A stretch of DNA of 41,516 nucleotides from Tyzzerella sp. UBA1042 (GTDB taxonomy: Bacteria > Bacillota > Clostridia > Lachnospirales > Anaerotignaceae): contig DCDZ01000004.1 in assembly GCA_002316675.1 (NCBI GenBank), positions 1-41,516 of the forward strand, written 5' to 3'. Below, one piece after another: positions 31,323-39,101 of this stretch. Positions within the stretch are counted from its first letter, which is position 1. The number at the start of each line of letters is the position of its first letter. The position numbers were made by a program, and so were the translations under genes. Under the pieces are notes generated by a model. It made no database searches and was not told the DNA's origin. It saw only the letters and a program-made list of their open reading frames with translations.

Positions 31323-31709
31323 ATGACAGAGGTAGTTGCGGCATTAATTTGTAAGGAAGAACGATTTTTGATTTGCAAACGTCCTGCCCATAAAAAAAGA
31401 GGTCTTTTGTGGGAATTTGTGGGCGGCAAGCAGGAGGCGGGAGAGACTAAGGCGGAGGCCCTTGTGCGGGAATGCCAAGAGGAATTGGCAATCCAGATAA
31501 AAACCGGTGCGGTTTATATGGAAGTAACCCATATCTATCCGGATATTACTATTCATCTTACCCTGTTTCGTGCGGAAATTCTTCAAGGGGAGCCGCAGCG
31601 GCTGGAGCATGAAGCGCTTCGGTGGATACGGCCTTCGGAAATCCCGCAGTATGAGTTTTGCCCTGCCGATGAGGACATATTGCGGCATTTGATGGAGAAT
31701 GGGCTGTAA
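31323..31709 (+). CDS. Nudix hydrolase, MutT/8-oxo-dGTPase-like
   Basis: A 128-residue Nudix protein. The Nudix box is complete: GGKQEAGETKAEAL followed by VRECQEELAI, giving the G-x5-E-x7-REUxEExGU catalytic helix, apart from the final Gly replaced by Ala. The N-terminus VVAALICKEERFLICKRP and the late ALRWIRPSEIPQYEFCPAD fit the MutT/CTP-pyrophosphohydrolase group that removes oxidised nucleotides. ATG 31323 is used with GAGGTGGAG just upstream; a GTG three codons earlier is possible. Confidence 0.88.
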   Translation: MTEVVAALICKEERFLICKRPAHKKRGLLWEFVGGKQEAGETKAEALVRECQEELAIQIKTGAVYMEVTHIYPDITIHLTLFRAEILQGEPQRLEHEALRWIRPSEIPQYEFCPADEDILRHLMENGL

Positions 31710-31776
31710 AACAGAGACTGTTAATAAAAAATTATAAAATAATTTTAGCCTTTTTAATCCCTGTCCTTGTATTTTA

Positions 31777-31785
31777 TGGTATAAT
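31777..31785 (+). promoter_or_regulatory. Extended -10 promoter of the ABM-domain gene
   Basis: TGGTATAAT, a consensus extended -10, lies 45 bp before the start codon; no good -35 is present, as is common for such promoters. Confidence 0.6.
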
Positions 31786-31829
31786 TTCTTATAATAAATG
31801 AAACTATTATACTACAAAGGAATGAGAAC

Positions 31830-32120
31830 ATGATTGTTTTAATCGCAAAAAACGTTGTGGCAGAAAAAAACGAAGCTAAATTTTTACAGCTTGCAAAAAA
31901 AATGGTAGAGGAAACACGGAAAGAGGCAGGGTGTATTTATTACGATTTTGTGCGGGACACCAACGAAAAGGGCGTTTTTTATTTCGTAGAGAAATATGTG
32001 GATCAGGCGGCGGTGGATGCCCATAATCAATCTGTCTATTTTCAAACCTATATTCCACGAATGCGGGAACTACGGGAAGATACTCAGTTGAATCATTGTG
32101 AAGTTTTGTCATTTGAATGA
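31830..32120 (+). CDS. ABM-family monooxygenase (YgiN-like)
   Basis: A 96-residue protein of the antibiotic biosynthesis monooxygenase fold, a ferredoxin-like dimer. Family features: VAEKNEAKFLQLAKKMVEETRKEAGCIYYDFVRD in sequence (residues about 10-43), YFVEKYVDQAAVDAHNQS, and a final CEVLSFE strand. Relatives such as YgiN oxidise quinols; others have no proven activity. It opens a small group that continues with the DUF402, radC and PspC genes on the same strand. Confidence 0.85.
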   Translation: MIVLIAKNVVAEKNEAKFLQLAKKMVEETRKEAGCIYYDFVRDTNEKGVFYFVEKYVDQAAVDAHNQSVYFQTYIPRMRELREDTQLNHCEVLSFE

Positions 32121-32148
32121 GCTTATTTATATAAGGACGGGTGAGTAC

Positions 32149-32625
32149 TTGGAAGAAATAAAGCTCTATCGCAAGCGGTTTATGCCAAATGAAACAATTT
32201 TTTTAAAAGATGACAAGATTCTTCATCGGGATGATGATGTGATTATTACAAAATGGTATGCCTTTCGCCCCAAAAAGGAGTTTGACAGAGGCGTATCCTG
32301 TTATTATTTAAAGCACGGATTTAAAATCAGCAAATTTTTAAATGCAAAAAATGAATTGGTGTATTATTATTGTGACATTATTGATACGGAGTATCGTGCG
32401 GAAGAGAATGCGTATATCTTTAGTGATTTGCTGGCGGATGTCATTATTTATAAAAACGGATTTGTAAAGGTGGTAGATTTGGCAGAGCTGGCAGATTGCT
32501 TGGAGGAATGCATGATTTCCGAAAAAAATGTCAAGGATGCTTTAAGACGCTTAGATTCGCTTTTACAAATTATATATACCAACGGCTTTGAGAAATACAG
32601 CCGGTTATTGGAAATTGAGGAGTAG
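32149..32625 (+). CDS. DUF402 protein (nucleoside tri/diphosphatase-like)
   Basis: A 158-residue protein of the DUF402 beta-barrel family; characterised relatives (for example Bacillus YgaC) hydrolyse nucleoside tri- and diphosphates. The hallmark is the barrel segment GFKISKFLNAKNELVYYYCDIID followed by an acidic metal-binding region near residues 60-105. The TTG at 32149 is preferred because AAGGACGGGTGAG lies before it; a GTG at 32098 would overlap the previous gene and has no site. It ends 3 bp before radC. Confidence 0.82.
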   Translation: MEEIKLYRKRFMPNETIFLKDDKILHRDDDVIITKWYAFRPKKEFDRGVSCYYLKHGFKISKFLNAKNELVYYYCDIIDTEYRAEENAYIFSDLLADVIIYKNGFVKVVDLAELADCLEECMISEKNVKDALRRLDSLLQIIYTNGFEKYSRLLEIEE

Positions 32626-32628
32626 CTT

Positions 32629-33333
32629 ATGGCGGGGGAAATTCACAGTGGGCACCGGGAACGAATGAGACAGCGGTTTTTGCAAGAGGGCGGTGAAGGC
32701 TTTCATGATCATGAGCTTTTGGAAATGCTTCTATATTATGCTGTGCCCCGTGGAGATACCAACCCCCTTGCACATAAAATGGTGAAAGAATTCGGATCTC
32801 TGCCAACGCTGATGGAGGCGGAGCCAATTGACATTTCTCGTCTTTGTGGCGTGGGCTTAAACACGGCAATATTAATTGCACTGCAAAGGGAAATCAGTAA
32901 GCGGTGTATACAGGCCCGCTGGCGGGACAGGCCAACACTGAATTCTTTAAGCCTTGCCATGGAGTATTGTAAATCTCTGATGGCATATAAAAACAGAGAA
33001 TTTTTTTATGCCATTTGCCTTGACAATAAACGGCGGGTGATCAATGCGGTGCAGATTGCCGAGGGAACAGTAAATTCTGCTGCCATACACCCCAGAGTTG
33101 TGATGGAGGCGGCATTAAAATTTCAAGCCTCGGCTGTAATCTTTACCCATAATCATCCCGGCGGAAACTGCAAGCCTACTTTTGATGATATAGAGACGAC
33201 GGCAAGGCTTGGGAAACTATTATTTGCAATAGAAGTTCAGCTAATTGACCATATTATTATAGCGGATGGTTTGGCATTTAGTTTTTTGGAAAATAAACTA
33301 TTAAATAGAGAAGCTATGGAGGGACAAGCATGA
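32629..33333 (+). CDS. radC: RadC/JAB-domain protein
   Basis: A 234-residue protein: N-terminal helix-hairpin-helix region (HDHELLEMLLYYAVPRGDTNPLA) and C-terminal JAB metallopeptidase-like domain with the zinc pattern THNHPGGNCKPTFDD plus the upstream Glu in AEGTVNSA. Once called a DNA repair gene, its true role is unproven. The ribosome site is GAGGAG, and the gene overlaps the PspC gene by four bases (ATGA). Confidence 0.92.
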   Translation: MAGEIHSGHRERMRQRFLQEGGEGFHDHELLEMLLYYAVPRGDTNPLAHKMVKEFGSLPTLMEAEPIDISRLCGVGLNTAILIALQREISKRCIQARWRDRPTLNSLSLAMEYCKSLMAYKNREFFYAICLDNKRRVINAVQIAEGTVNSAAIHPRVVMEAALKFQASAVIFTHNHPGGNCKPTFDDIETTARLGKLLFAIEVQLIDHIIIADGLAFSFLENKLLNREAMEGQA

Positions 33334-33554
33334 CAAAAAGATTATATCGTTCCAGTACGGATGTGAAAGTTTCAGGTGTCTGCGGCGGCATCGGTGAATA
33401 TTTTGATGTAGACCCAACGCTGATTCGCTTGCTTTGGGTATTGGTAACTTTATTTACCGGTGTGTTTATCGGCATTCTGGGGTATGTGATTTGCGTATGC
33501 GTCATTCCTATAGATCCGGGCGTTATTGACGGTGACTATAAGGAAAAGCAATAA
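33330..33554 (+). CDS. PspC-domain membrane protein
   Basis: A 74-residue protein that consists of one PspC domain: LYRSSTDVKVSGVCGGIGEYFDVDPTLIRLLWV at residues 4-37, then a membrane segment (about 38-60). Full PspC proteins sense membrane stress; the minimal form is widespread in Firmicutes with unknown partners. It overlaps radC by ATGA and is the last gene of the group. Confidence 0.88.
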   Translation: MTKRLYRSSTDVKVSGVCGGIGEYFDVDPTLIRLLWVLVTLFTGVFIGILGYVICVCVIPIDPGVIDGDYKEKQ

Positions 33555-33572
33555 AAATGAGACAATAGAACG

Positions 33573-33612
33573 AAAAGGTGGCACTGGGAAGCTTCCACAG
33601 GCCATCTTTTTT
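33573..33612 (+). terminator. Intrinsic terminator before trpS
   Basis: AAAAGGTGGC pairs with GCCATCTTTT (one wobble) around an inner GGAAGCTTCC palindrome, then T residues. It ends the ABM-DUF402-radC-PspC transcript. I see no T-box for trpS. Confidence 0.75.
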
Positions 33613-33640
33613 CAATATAGGGCACGAGAGGAGTTTCAAC

Positions 33641-34645
33641 ATGGCAGAGGAAAAGAAAAAGATTTTTAGCGGAATGCAGCCCTCGGGGTTAATTACCTTG
33701 GGAAATTATTTGGGGGCGCTGAATAACTGGACAAAGCTTCAGGATGAGTATGATTGCCTGTATTGTATTGTGGATATGCATGCCATTACCGTGCGTCAAG
33801 ACCCTGCGAAGCTGCGCAAGCAGGCAAGGGACCTTTTAACCCAATACTTAGCGGTCGGCTTAGATCCGGAGAAAAACATTATTTATTATCAGTCTCATGT
33901 TCCTCAGCACGCAGAATTAGGGTGGATTTTGAATTGCTACACCTATATGGGCGAGCTAAACAGAATGACTCAATTTAAGGATAAGTCTGCAAAGCACGCA
34001 GACAATATCAATGCGGGGCTGTATACTTATCCCGTTTTGATGGCGGCGGATATTCTGCTCTATCAGACGGACTTGGTGCCTGTGGGAGAGGATCAGCGTC
34101 AGCATTTGGAAATCACCAGGGACATTGCTGCACGTTTTAATGGGGTTTATAGCGGCACCTTTAAAATTCCCGAGGCTTATATCGGCAAGGTCGGTGCAAG
34201 AATTATGGCCTTGCAGGAGCCGACGAAGAAGATGTCAAAATCCGATGAAAATAAAAATAATACCATTGCGCTGATGGATGAGCCGGCAGTCATTATGAAT
34301 AAATTCAAGCGTGCCATGACAGACTCTGACAATCAGGTAAGATTTGGTGAGGATAAACCAGGAATTTCCAATCTTTTGGGCATTTATTGTGCGGTAACAG
34401 GGGTTACACCGGAGGCCGCAGAGCGGGAATTTGTCAATGCCGGCTACGGAGCGTTCAAAACGGCAGTGGGTGAGGCCGTTGTTGCAAGGCTTGAGCCAAT
34501 TCAAAAGCGTGTGAAAGAAATCGAAGCAAATAAAGATTATTTGGATAGCGTCATTAAAAACGGAGCGGGAAAAGCGGGAAGCATTGCCGAAAAAACCTTG
34601 GCTAAGGTACAGAAAAAGGTTGGTTTTCCCGCAAAAATCCGTTGA
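33641..34645 (+). CDS. trpS: Tryptophanyl-tRNA synthetase
   Basis: A 334-residue class I synthetase charging tRNA-Trp. The HIGH-like region is SGMQPSGLITLGNYLGALNNW in two parts near residues 10-30; VGEDQRQHLEITRDIA is in the middle; the KMSKS loop is KKMSKSDEN near residue 200. ATG 33641 has GAGAGGAG 8 bp upstream; the open frame before it runs through the terminator hairpin and is rejected. Confidence 0.95.
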   Translation: MAEEKKKIFSGMQPSGLITLGNYLGALNNWTKLQDEYDCLYCIVDMHAITVRQDPAKLRKQARDLLTQYLAVGLDPEKNIIYYQSHVPQHAELGWILNCYTYMGELNRMTQFKDKSAKHADNINAGLYTYPVLMAADILLYQTDLVPVGEDQRQHLEITRDIAARFNGVYSGTFKIPEAYIGKVGARIMALQEPTKKMSKSDENKNNTIALMDEPAVIMNKFKRAMTDSDNQVRFGEDKPGISNLLGIYCAVTGVTPEAAEREFVNAGYGAFKTAVGEAVVARLEPIQKRVKEIEANKDYLDSVIKNGAGKAGSIAEKTLAKVQKKVGFPAKIR

Positions 34646-34661
34646 CAGCAGGATGAACAAT

Positions 34662-34708
34662 GAAAAAGCACAATTTACGTTAATTTTGTGAGGTTTTCAT
34701 GTTTTTTT
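34662..34708 (+). terminator. Probable terminator of trpS
   Basis: GAAAA..CACAA pairs imperfectly with TTGTG..TTTTC around an A/T-rich centre, and seven T residues follow at 34702-34708. The stem is weaker than the other terminators in this window. Confidence 0.5.
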
Positions 34709-34787
34709 CTTAGAAAATGAATTTCAAAAGACCGTATAATTAACCAATTATTTAACTCGTGTTCACATTTTGTTCAAAAGCATACGG

Positions 34788-34793
34788 TATACT
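34788..34793 (+). promoter_or_regulatory. -10 box of the HtrA-like gene
   Basis: TATACT lies 33 bp before the start codon. A TTCACA at 34762 could be a -35 but the 20-bp spacer is long, so the promoter may need an activator or another sigma factor. Confidence 0.35.
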
Positions 34794-34826
34794 CATATCA
34801 TAAAATAAATGAAGGAGGAATATGAT

Positions 34827-36233
34827 ATGTTTGATCCTGAAGATAGAAATAATGATAAAAATCTAAATGATAAAAATAAAGAAACAGAAATAAATGAAAG
34901 AAATGAAGCGCAATTTGTTGCAGAAGAAAATATAGAGCCCTTGGAAGGTGCGGTGATTGGAGAGGCTGCATTTACCGAAGAGGAACCGGCGGAGGATACC
35001 CCGCAGGCCAAGGAATGCTTTCGCGAAACGGCGGAAGAAGCGTGCCGGGAAGAAGCCCCCTCCCTTCGTGAATACCGCTATGAGGAGCAGGTGAAAAAAA
35101 CACCCAAAAGAAAGCGTGGGTGGGGTAAGTTTATTGCAGCGTGTTTGATTGCCAGTGTGGCAGGGGGGGCCAGCATGGGTGCCGGATACGGCGCAGTGAA
35201 ATATTACCTTGGAGCCGAGCCTGCTGTAACAAATACACCGGTTGTAGCGCAGAAAGTTTCGTCTACCACGGGGATGTCTGCCGTGGATATTATTAAAAGT
35301 GTGAAGCCCTCTGTAGTCAGCATTTCTACAAAGGTTACAGGTACATCGGAATATTTTGGCTCTTTTAGTGTGCCTTATGAATCCAACGGCGTGGGCAGTG
35401 GTGTCATTTTCTTTTCAGACGATGAAAAGGTTGCCATTGCAACAAACAACCATGTGGTTGACGGCGCCAGCTCTATTTTTGTTACACTGGATGGCGATGT
35501 TAGTGTGCCAGCTAAGGTTGTGGGTACAAAAAGCGAATCTGATTTGGCTGTGCTTACGGTTTCTTGGGCCGACCTCAAAAGTGCCGGCGTGAAACAGGTT
35601 AGCGTTGCAACCTTTGGCGATTCCGATAGCCTGCAGGTTGGAGATAGCGTGATCGCCATTGGAAACGCCATGGGTATGGGCCTTTCTGCAACAGACGGTA
35701 TGGTTAGTATGACAGAGCAGAACATTAATGTAGAAGGCAACCAATTAACGGTTTTACAGACAAGTGCCGCGATCAACGGCGGGAATAGCGGCGGCCCCTT
35801 GGTAAACAGTGTGGGCGAGGTCGTAGGAATCAATACCGCAAAATATAATTCCTCTATGGCTGAGGGTATGGGCTATGCCATTCCAAGCAATGTCATTTCA
35901 CCCATTGTGGAGGATTTGTTGGAAAATGGAACAAAACCCAAGCCCTATATCGGCATTAAGGGTACCAGCATCACTTCTGAAAATGCCGACCTATATAAGC
36001 TTCCTGTGGGGGCTCTGATTATGGAGGTTGCGGAAGGCGGCCCTGCGGAGCAGGCAGGCATTAAGGTGGGGGATATTATTACCGCCTTTAACGGCAACAC
36101 GATAATGGATATGGACTCTTTGGTACAGGTAGTTGGGGAAACAAAGGTAGGAGATACCGTTGATGTGCATATTGTAAGAGACGGTAAAACCGGGCATGAT
36201 TTAAAACTGACCATTGCAGATAAAAATAGCTAA
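34827..36233 (+). CDS. HtrA/DegP-like membrane-anchored serine protease
   Basis: A 468-residue envelope protease for misfolded proteins. Residues 1-100 are a long, acidic cytoplasmic tail; 102-127 is a single membrane segment; 150-350 is the trypsin-like domain with catalytic His209 (NNHVVDG), Asp239 (SDLAVL) and Ser321 (GGNSGGPL); 370-465 is one PDZ domain with PYIGIKG and GPAEQAGIKVGDII. The topology places the protease outside the cell. ATG 34827 has AAGGAGGAA 9 bp upstream; an ATG six codons earlier contains the ribosome site itself. Confidence 0.95.
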   Translation: MFDPEDRNNDKNLNDKNKETEINERNEAQFVAEENIEPLEGAVIGEAAFTEEEPAEDTPQAKECFRETAEEACREEAPSLREYRYEEQVKKTPKRKRGWGKFIAACLIASVAGGASMGAGYGAVKYYLGAEPAVTNTPVVAQKVSSTTGMSAVDIIKSVKPSVVSISTKVTGTSEYFGSFSVPYESNGVGSGVIFFSDDEKVAIATNNHVVDGASSIFVTLDGDVSVPAKVVGTKSESDLAVLTVSWADLKSAGVKQVSVATFGDSDSLQVGDSVIAIGNAMGMGLSATDGMVSMTEQNINVEGNQLTVLQTSAAINGGNSGGPLVNSVGEVVGINTAKYNSSMAEGMGYAIPSNVISPIVEDLLENGTKPKPYIGIKGTSITSENADLYKLPVGALIMEVAEGGPAEQAGIKVGDIITAFNGNTIMDMDSLVQVVGETKVGDTVDVHIVRDGKTGHDLKLTIADKNS

Positions 36234-36251
36234 GAAAATATATGAAATTGC

Positions 36252-36283
36252 AAAGGGTGTCGCCGCAGGCGGCACTCTTTTTT
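36252..36283 (+). terminator. Intrinsic terminator of the HtrA-like gene
   Basis: AAAGGGTGTCGCC pairs with GGCGGCACTCTTT (13 bp, two wobbles) over a 3-nt loop, followed by T residues. Confidence 0.85.
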
Positions 36284-36345
36284 ATATTGCCTGAAAGCAG
36301 AATATAAAATATGAAAAATTGTTTTTATAAAAAACGTCAGTGTTA

Positions 36346-36374
36346 TTGACAAAAAGTCCTATGACAAGTACAAT
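36346..36374 (+). promoter_or_regulatory. Promoter of the LysR-type regulator gene
   Basis: TTGACA (36346-36351), 17-bp spacer, TACAAT (36369-36374): near consensus. Transcription would start close to 36381, directly at the first inverted repeat. Confidence 0.8.
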
Positions 36375-36381
36375 CAATAAA

Positions 36382-36397
36382 GTTAGCCGTATCTAAC
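36382..36397. promoter_or_regulatory. Putative operator, GTTAG-N6-CTAAC (lysR copy)
   Basis: GTTAG CCGTAT CTAAC is an inverted repeat (AGTTAG/CTAACT if the flanks are counted) at the predicted start of the lysR transcript. It fits the T-N11-A pattern of LysR-type sites. The same half-sites and spacing recur in the nik promoter at 37368-37383. Its position after the -10 suggests that binding here would repress lysR. Confidence 0.65.
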
Positions 36398-36399
36398 TG

Positions 36400-36413
36400 C
36401 TTGTAAATACAAG
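36400..36413. promoter_or_regulatory. Second inverted repeat in the lysR leader
   Basis: CTTGTA-AA-TACAAG, a perfect 6+2+6 palindrome, lies 17 bp before the lysR start codon and just after the GTTAG repeat. It is not repeated at the nik promoter. It may be a second protein site or may affect translation by pairing near the ribosome binding site. Confidence 0.4.
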
Positions 36414-36430
36414 AAAAACGAGGGGGCACT

Positions 36431-37330
36431 ATGGAACTAAAACAATTAGAATATTTTCTGGTAGCCTGTGAGCGGGGAAGCTTAAACAAAGCGGCCGAGG
36501 CGTTGTTTATTTCTCAACCCAATGTGAGCAAGGTCATTTCGGCCATGGAAAAGGAACTGGGCTATCTGGTATTTGACCGAACCAGCAAAGGGCTCCGGCT
36601 GACAGAAAAAGGGAAGATCATGTATACATATGCGCAAAATATTATGAAAAACGTATCAATCATCAAAGAACTCGAGCAAAGCGGCCCCCATGTGACCCTT
36701 GCACTGTCCTCCTATCCTAGCAATATGATCGCCCATATATTAGTAGATTTGTGCAGGGAGAATTTTGATCTGGAGGTGCGCCATCAGCAGGGCTCTGTGG
36801 AAGAAATTACGACGATGGTTGGCTGCGGAGAGGCGGAAATCGGCGTTTTATATGTGGCGAAAAAGCAGCTGCAGGCCTTTCGGCATATTATTTCTCATAA
36901 AAAACTGGAATATCAGGAATTAGACGTGAAGGAAGCCTGTATTTATGTGGGCCCCCATCATCCTATGTATGGAAGGAAGGACATCGATTTTTCCGAATTG
37001 GGAAGCCTGCGCTTTGTGCGAGCAATGCAGGAATATTTTTCCATGGAGCATCACCTAGAGCAGGTAAGCTTGGGGGCCATTAGTACGGAGCAGCTCCACT
37101 ATACTGCCTTTACCAACAGTGATCATTTGACCATTGATTTACTCCTGCATACCGATGTATGCAGTCTTGGCATTAACTTTATGTGTGCAAAATATGAGCA
37201 GTATGACATTAAAATGCTTCCCATTCGGAACTGCGAGCCGTTTTTGTCCATTGGCTATGTGTATGAGCAAGGGCATACCCTATCTCCGGTTGCGCGGGAT
37301 TTTATACAAAGATTCCATGAGGCGTTATAA
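36431..37330 (+). CDS. LysR-family transcriptional regulator, likely regulator of the nik operon
   Basis: A 299-residue LysR-type protein. The N-terminal winged helix-turn-helix is clear (LKQLEYFLVACERGSLNKAAEALFISQPNVSKVI in two parts, residues 3-37), followed by a linker helix and an effector-binding domain from about residue 88. The effector-binding half contains several His and Cys residues (HHPMY, MEHHLEQ, VGCGEAE), which might suit a metal or metal-chelate ligand, but this is inference. It is followed in the same direction by a nickel-type ABC importer whose promoter carries the same inverted repeat as its own. No NikR is present. Confidence 0.9.
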   Translation: MELKQLEYFLVACERGSLNKAAEALFISQPNVSKVISAMEKELGYLVFDRTSKGLRLTEKGKIMYTYAQNIMKNVSIIKELEQSGPHVTLALSSYPSNMIAHILVDLCRENFDLEVRHQQGSVEEITTMVGCGEAEIGVLYVAKKQLQAFRHIISHKKLEYQELDVKEACIYVGPHHPMYGRKDIDFSELGSLRFVRAMQEYFSMEHHLEQVSLGAISTEQLHYTAFTNSDHLTIDLLLHTDVCSLGINFMCAKYEQYDIKMLPIRNCEPFLSIGYVYEQGHTLSPVARDFIQRFHEAL

Positions 37331-37365
37331 CAAAACGGAATAGCTGCTCATTCCTTTTTGGTTGC

Positions 37366-37395
37366 TTGTTAGCTGATGCTAACCAGTGTTATAAT
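37366..37395 (+). promoter_or_regulatory. Promoter of the nik operon
   Basis: TTGTTA (37366-37371), 18-bp spacer, TATAAT (37390-37395) with TGT in front, an extended -10. The -35 hexamer overlaps the GTTAG-N6-CTAAC repeat. Confidence 0.7.
37368..37383. promoter_or_regulatory. Putative operator, GTTAG-N6-CTAAC (nik copy)
   Basis: GTTAG CTGATG CTAAC (a 6-bp inverted repeat GTTAGC/GCTAAC with a 4-nt centre) has the same half-sites and the same 6-bp gap as the repeat at 36382-36397. It covers the -35 region of the nikA promoter, so binding could block RNA polymerase or, for a LysR protein, position an activator. Confidence 0.65.
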
Positions 37396-37437
37396 TGCTT
37401 TTGTCAAAACGAATTTATATGTAAAGAGGAGATTGGT

Positions 37438-39039
37438 ATGAAAAAAAATCGTTTAGGAGTCATTCTGATGGCGGGTGCCTTGGTGCTGTCTATGTTGGCC
37501 GGATGCGGAAATACGGACACACCTGAGGTTTCTTCCGATGCTGACACAAGTACAAAAGATGAGCTCGTTTTTGTAAATTATCGTGATATTCGTGACTTGA
37601 ATCCACACCTTTACGGCGGGGAGATGTATGCACAGGAAATGCTTTTTGAAAGCTTGGTAAATATCACAGAAGACGGCTATGAAGGCTGTTTGGCCGAAGA
37701 TTGGGAAATCAGTGAGGATGGAAAGGTATATACCTTTAAAATCCGTGAGGGCGTAACCTTCTCTGACGGTACGGTTTGCGATGCAAATGCCATTCTTGCC
37801 AATTTTAATGCAATTATTGAGAACAAAGACCGCCATACTTGGCTGGAAATGATGAACCTTTTGGTGGGTGTATCCGCACCGGATGAAAACACCTTTGTGA
37901 TTGAATTGTCCAAGCCATATTATCCCATGCTGACAGAATTGGGCGTTACCCGTCCTTTCGCCATGGTTTCCCCTGCGGCTATGAAGGATGGAAGCACAAA
38001 GGACGGTGTAAACGAATACATAGGAACCGGCCCTTATGTGCTGAAGGAATTTGTAACAGACCAGTATGCAGTTTTTGAAGCAAACGAGAACTATTGGGGG
38101 GAACAGCCTGCCATTAAGAAGATTACCGTAAAGGTAATCCCCGATAACCAGACCCGTATTATGGCACTGGAAAAGGGCGAAATCGACTTAATTTACGGCA
38201 AAAATATGATTGATGCGGATGCTGTGAATAAATATTTGGACAGCGATGAAATTAAGGTTGCATTGTCCACACCGACCTCGACCCGTCAGATTGTTTTGAA
38301 TACCACAAACAGCATTTTATCTGACACAGCGGTAAGACAAGCATTGCAGTATGCCACCAACCGTCAGGCAATTTCAGATGGTATTTTCTACGGCTTGGAA
38401 GAGCCTGCAGATACATTGTTTGCAACCACCATTCCTTACTGCAACGTAGAGCTTGAGGCATATGCATATGACGAAAATTTAGCAGACGAAATGCTGACCC
38501 AGGCAGGCTGGGTGCTTGGTGCAGACGGTGTAAGAGAGAAGGATGGCCAGAAAATGGCCCTAGATTTGTTATATAACAGCGATAGTGTGACAGAAAAGGC
38601 CATTGCGGAATACTTGCAATCAGAATATGCCAAGCTTGGCATTGAGCTGAATATTATCGGTCAGGAGGAACAGTCTTATCGTGATAATATGAAGGGCGGC
38701 AATTTCGATATGGTGTTTAACATTTGTTGGGGTACCCCTTATGATCCCCAGTCCTCCTTGGCGGCAATGCGCGCCCCGGTGTATGGAGATTATGCAGCAC
38801 AGCAAGGTCTGCATGATAAGGCTGAAATTGATGATGCAATTACAAAAATTTTAACTTCTACAGATGAGGAAGAACGACAGGAACTTTATCGTTTTGTATT
38901 AACACGTCTTCATGAGGATGCCGTATACATCCCATTGACATTTGAATGCAACAAGTCAATTTACCGTGCTGATTTGCAGGGAGTGGGCTTTACACAGACC
39001 CAATATGAGGTTCCCTTCGCAGATATGTACTTTGAGTAA
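37438..39039 (+). CDS. nikA: Nickel-type ABC transporter substrate-binding lipoprotein
   Basis: A 533-residue extracellular binding protein of the peptide/nickel family. The signal ends in the lipobox LAGC near residue 23. Its sequence follows E. coli NikA throughout: LNPHLYGGEMYAQEMLFE, TWLEMMN, IGTGPYVL, ENYWGEQPAIKKIT, GTPYDP and LTRLHEDAVYIPL. The Trp and Tyr of the WGxPYDP site (W431, Y435) are kept, but the histidine that I recall as a nickel ligand in E. coli (His416, VPSHADF) is Tyr449 here (APVYGDY). It may thus bind Ni with a different chelator, or a metallophore complex. ATG 37438 has AGAGGAG 6 bp upstream. Confidence 0.88.
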   Translation: MKKNRLGVILMAGALVLSMLAGCGNTDTPEVSSDADTSTKDELVFVNYRDIRDLNPHLYGGEMYAQEMLFESLVNITEDGYEGCLAEDWEISEDGKVYTFKIREGVTFSDGTVCDANAILANFNAIIENKDRHTWLEMMNLLVGVSAPDENTFVIELSKPYYPMLTELGVTRPFAMVSPAAMKDGSTKDGVNEYIGTGPYVLKEFVTDQYAVFEANENYWGEQPAIKKITVKVIPDNQTRIMALEKGEIDLIYGKNMIDADAVNKYLDSDEIKVALSTPTSTRQIVLNTTNSILSDTAVRQALQYATNRQAISDGIFYGLEEPADTLFATTIPYCNVELEAYAYDENLADEMLTQAGWVLGADGVREKDGQKMALDLLYNSDSVTEKAIAEYLQSEYAKLGIELNIIGQEEQSYRDNMKGGNFDMVFNICWGTPYDPQSSLAAMRAPVYGDYAAQQGLHDKAEIDDAITKILTSTDEEERQELYRFVLTRLHEDAVYIPLTFECNKSIYRADLQGVGFTQTQYEVPFADMYFE

Positions 39040-39047
39040 ATGAGGAT

Positions 39048-39078
39048 AAGGGGTCATCTCTTCATGAGGTGGCTCCTT
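39048..39078 (+). promoter_or_regulatory. Hairpin between nikA and nikB
   Basis: AAGGGGTCATCTC pairs with GAGGTGGCTCCTT (13 bp including three wobbles) over a 5-nt loop; TTCTTATTT follows. It is probably a partial terminator or an mRNA-stabilising hairpin that makes the binding protein more abundant than the permeases, as in many ABC operons. Confidence 0.65.
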
Positions 39079-39101
39079 TCTTATTTAAAAAGGAGAATGG
39101 T

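Noticed and set aside
33555..33640. T-box leader for trpS
   Set aside because: The space is too short and holds only the terminator of the preceding transcript; no T-box consensus is present.
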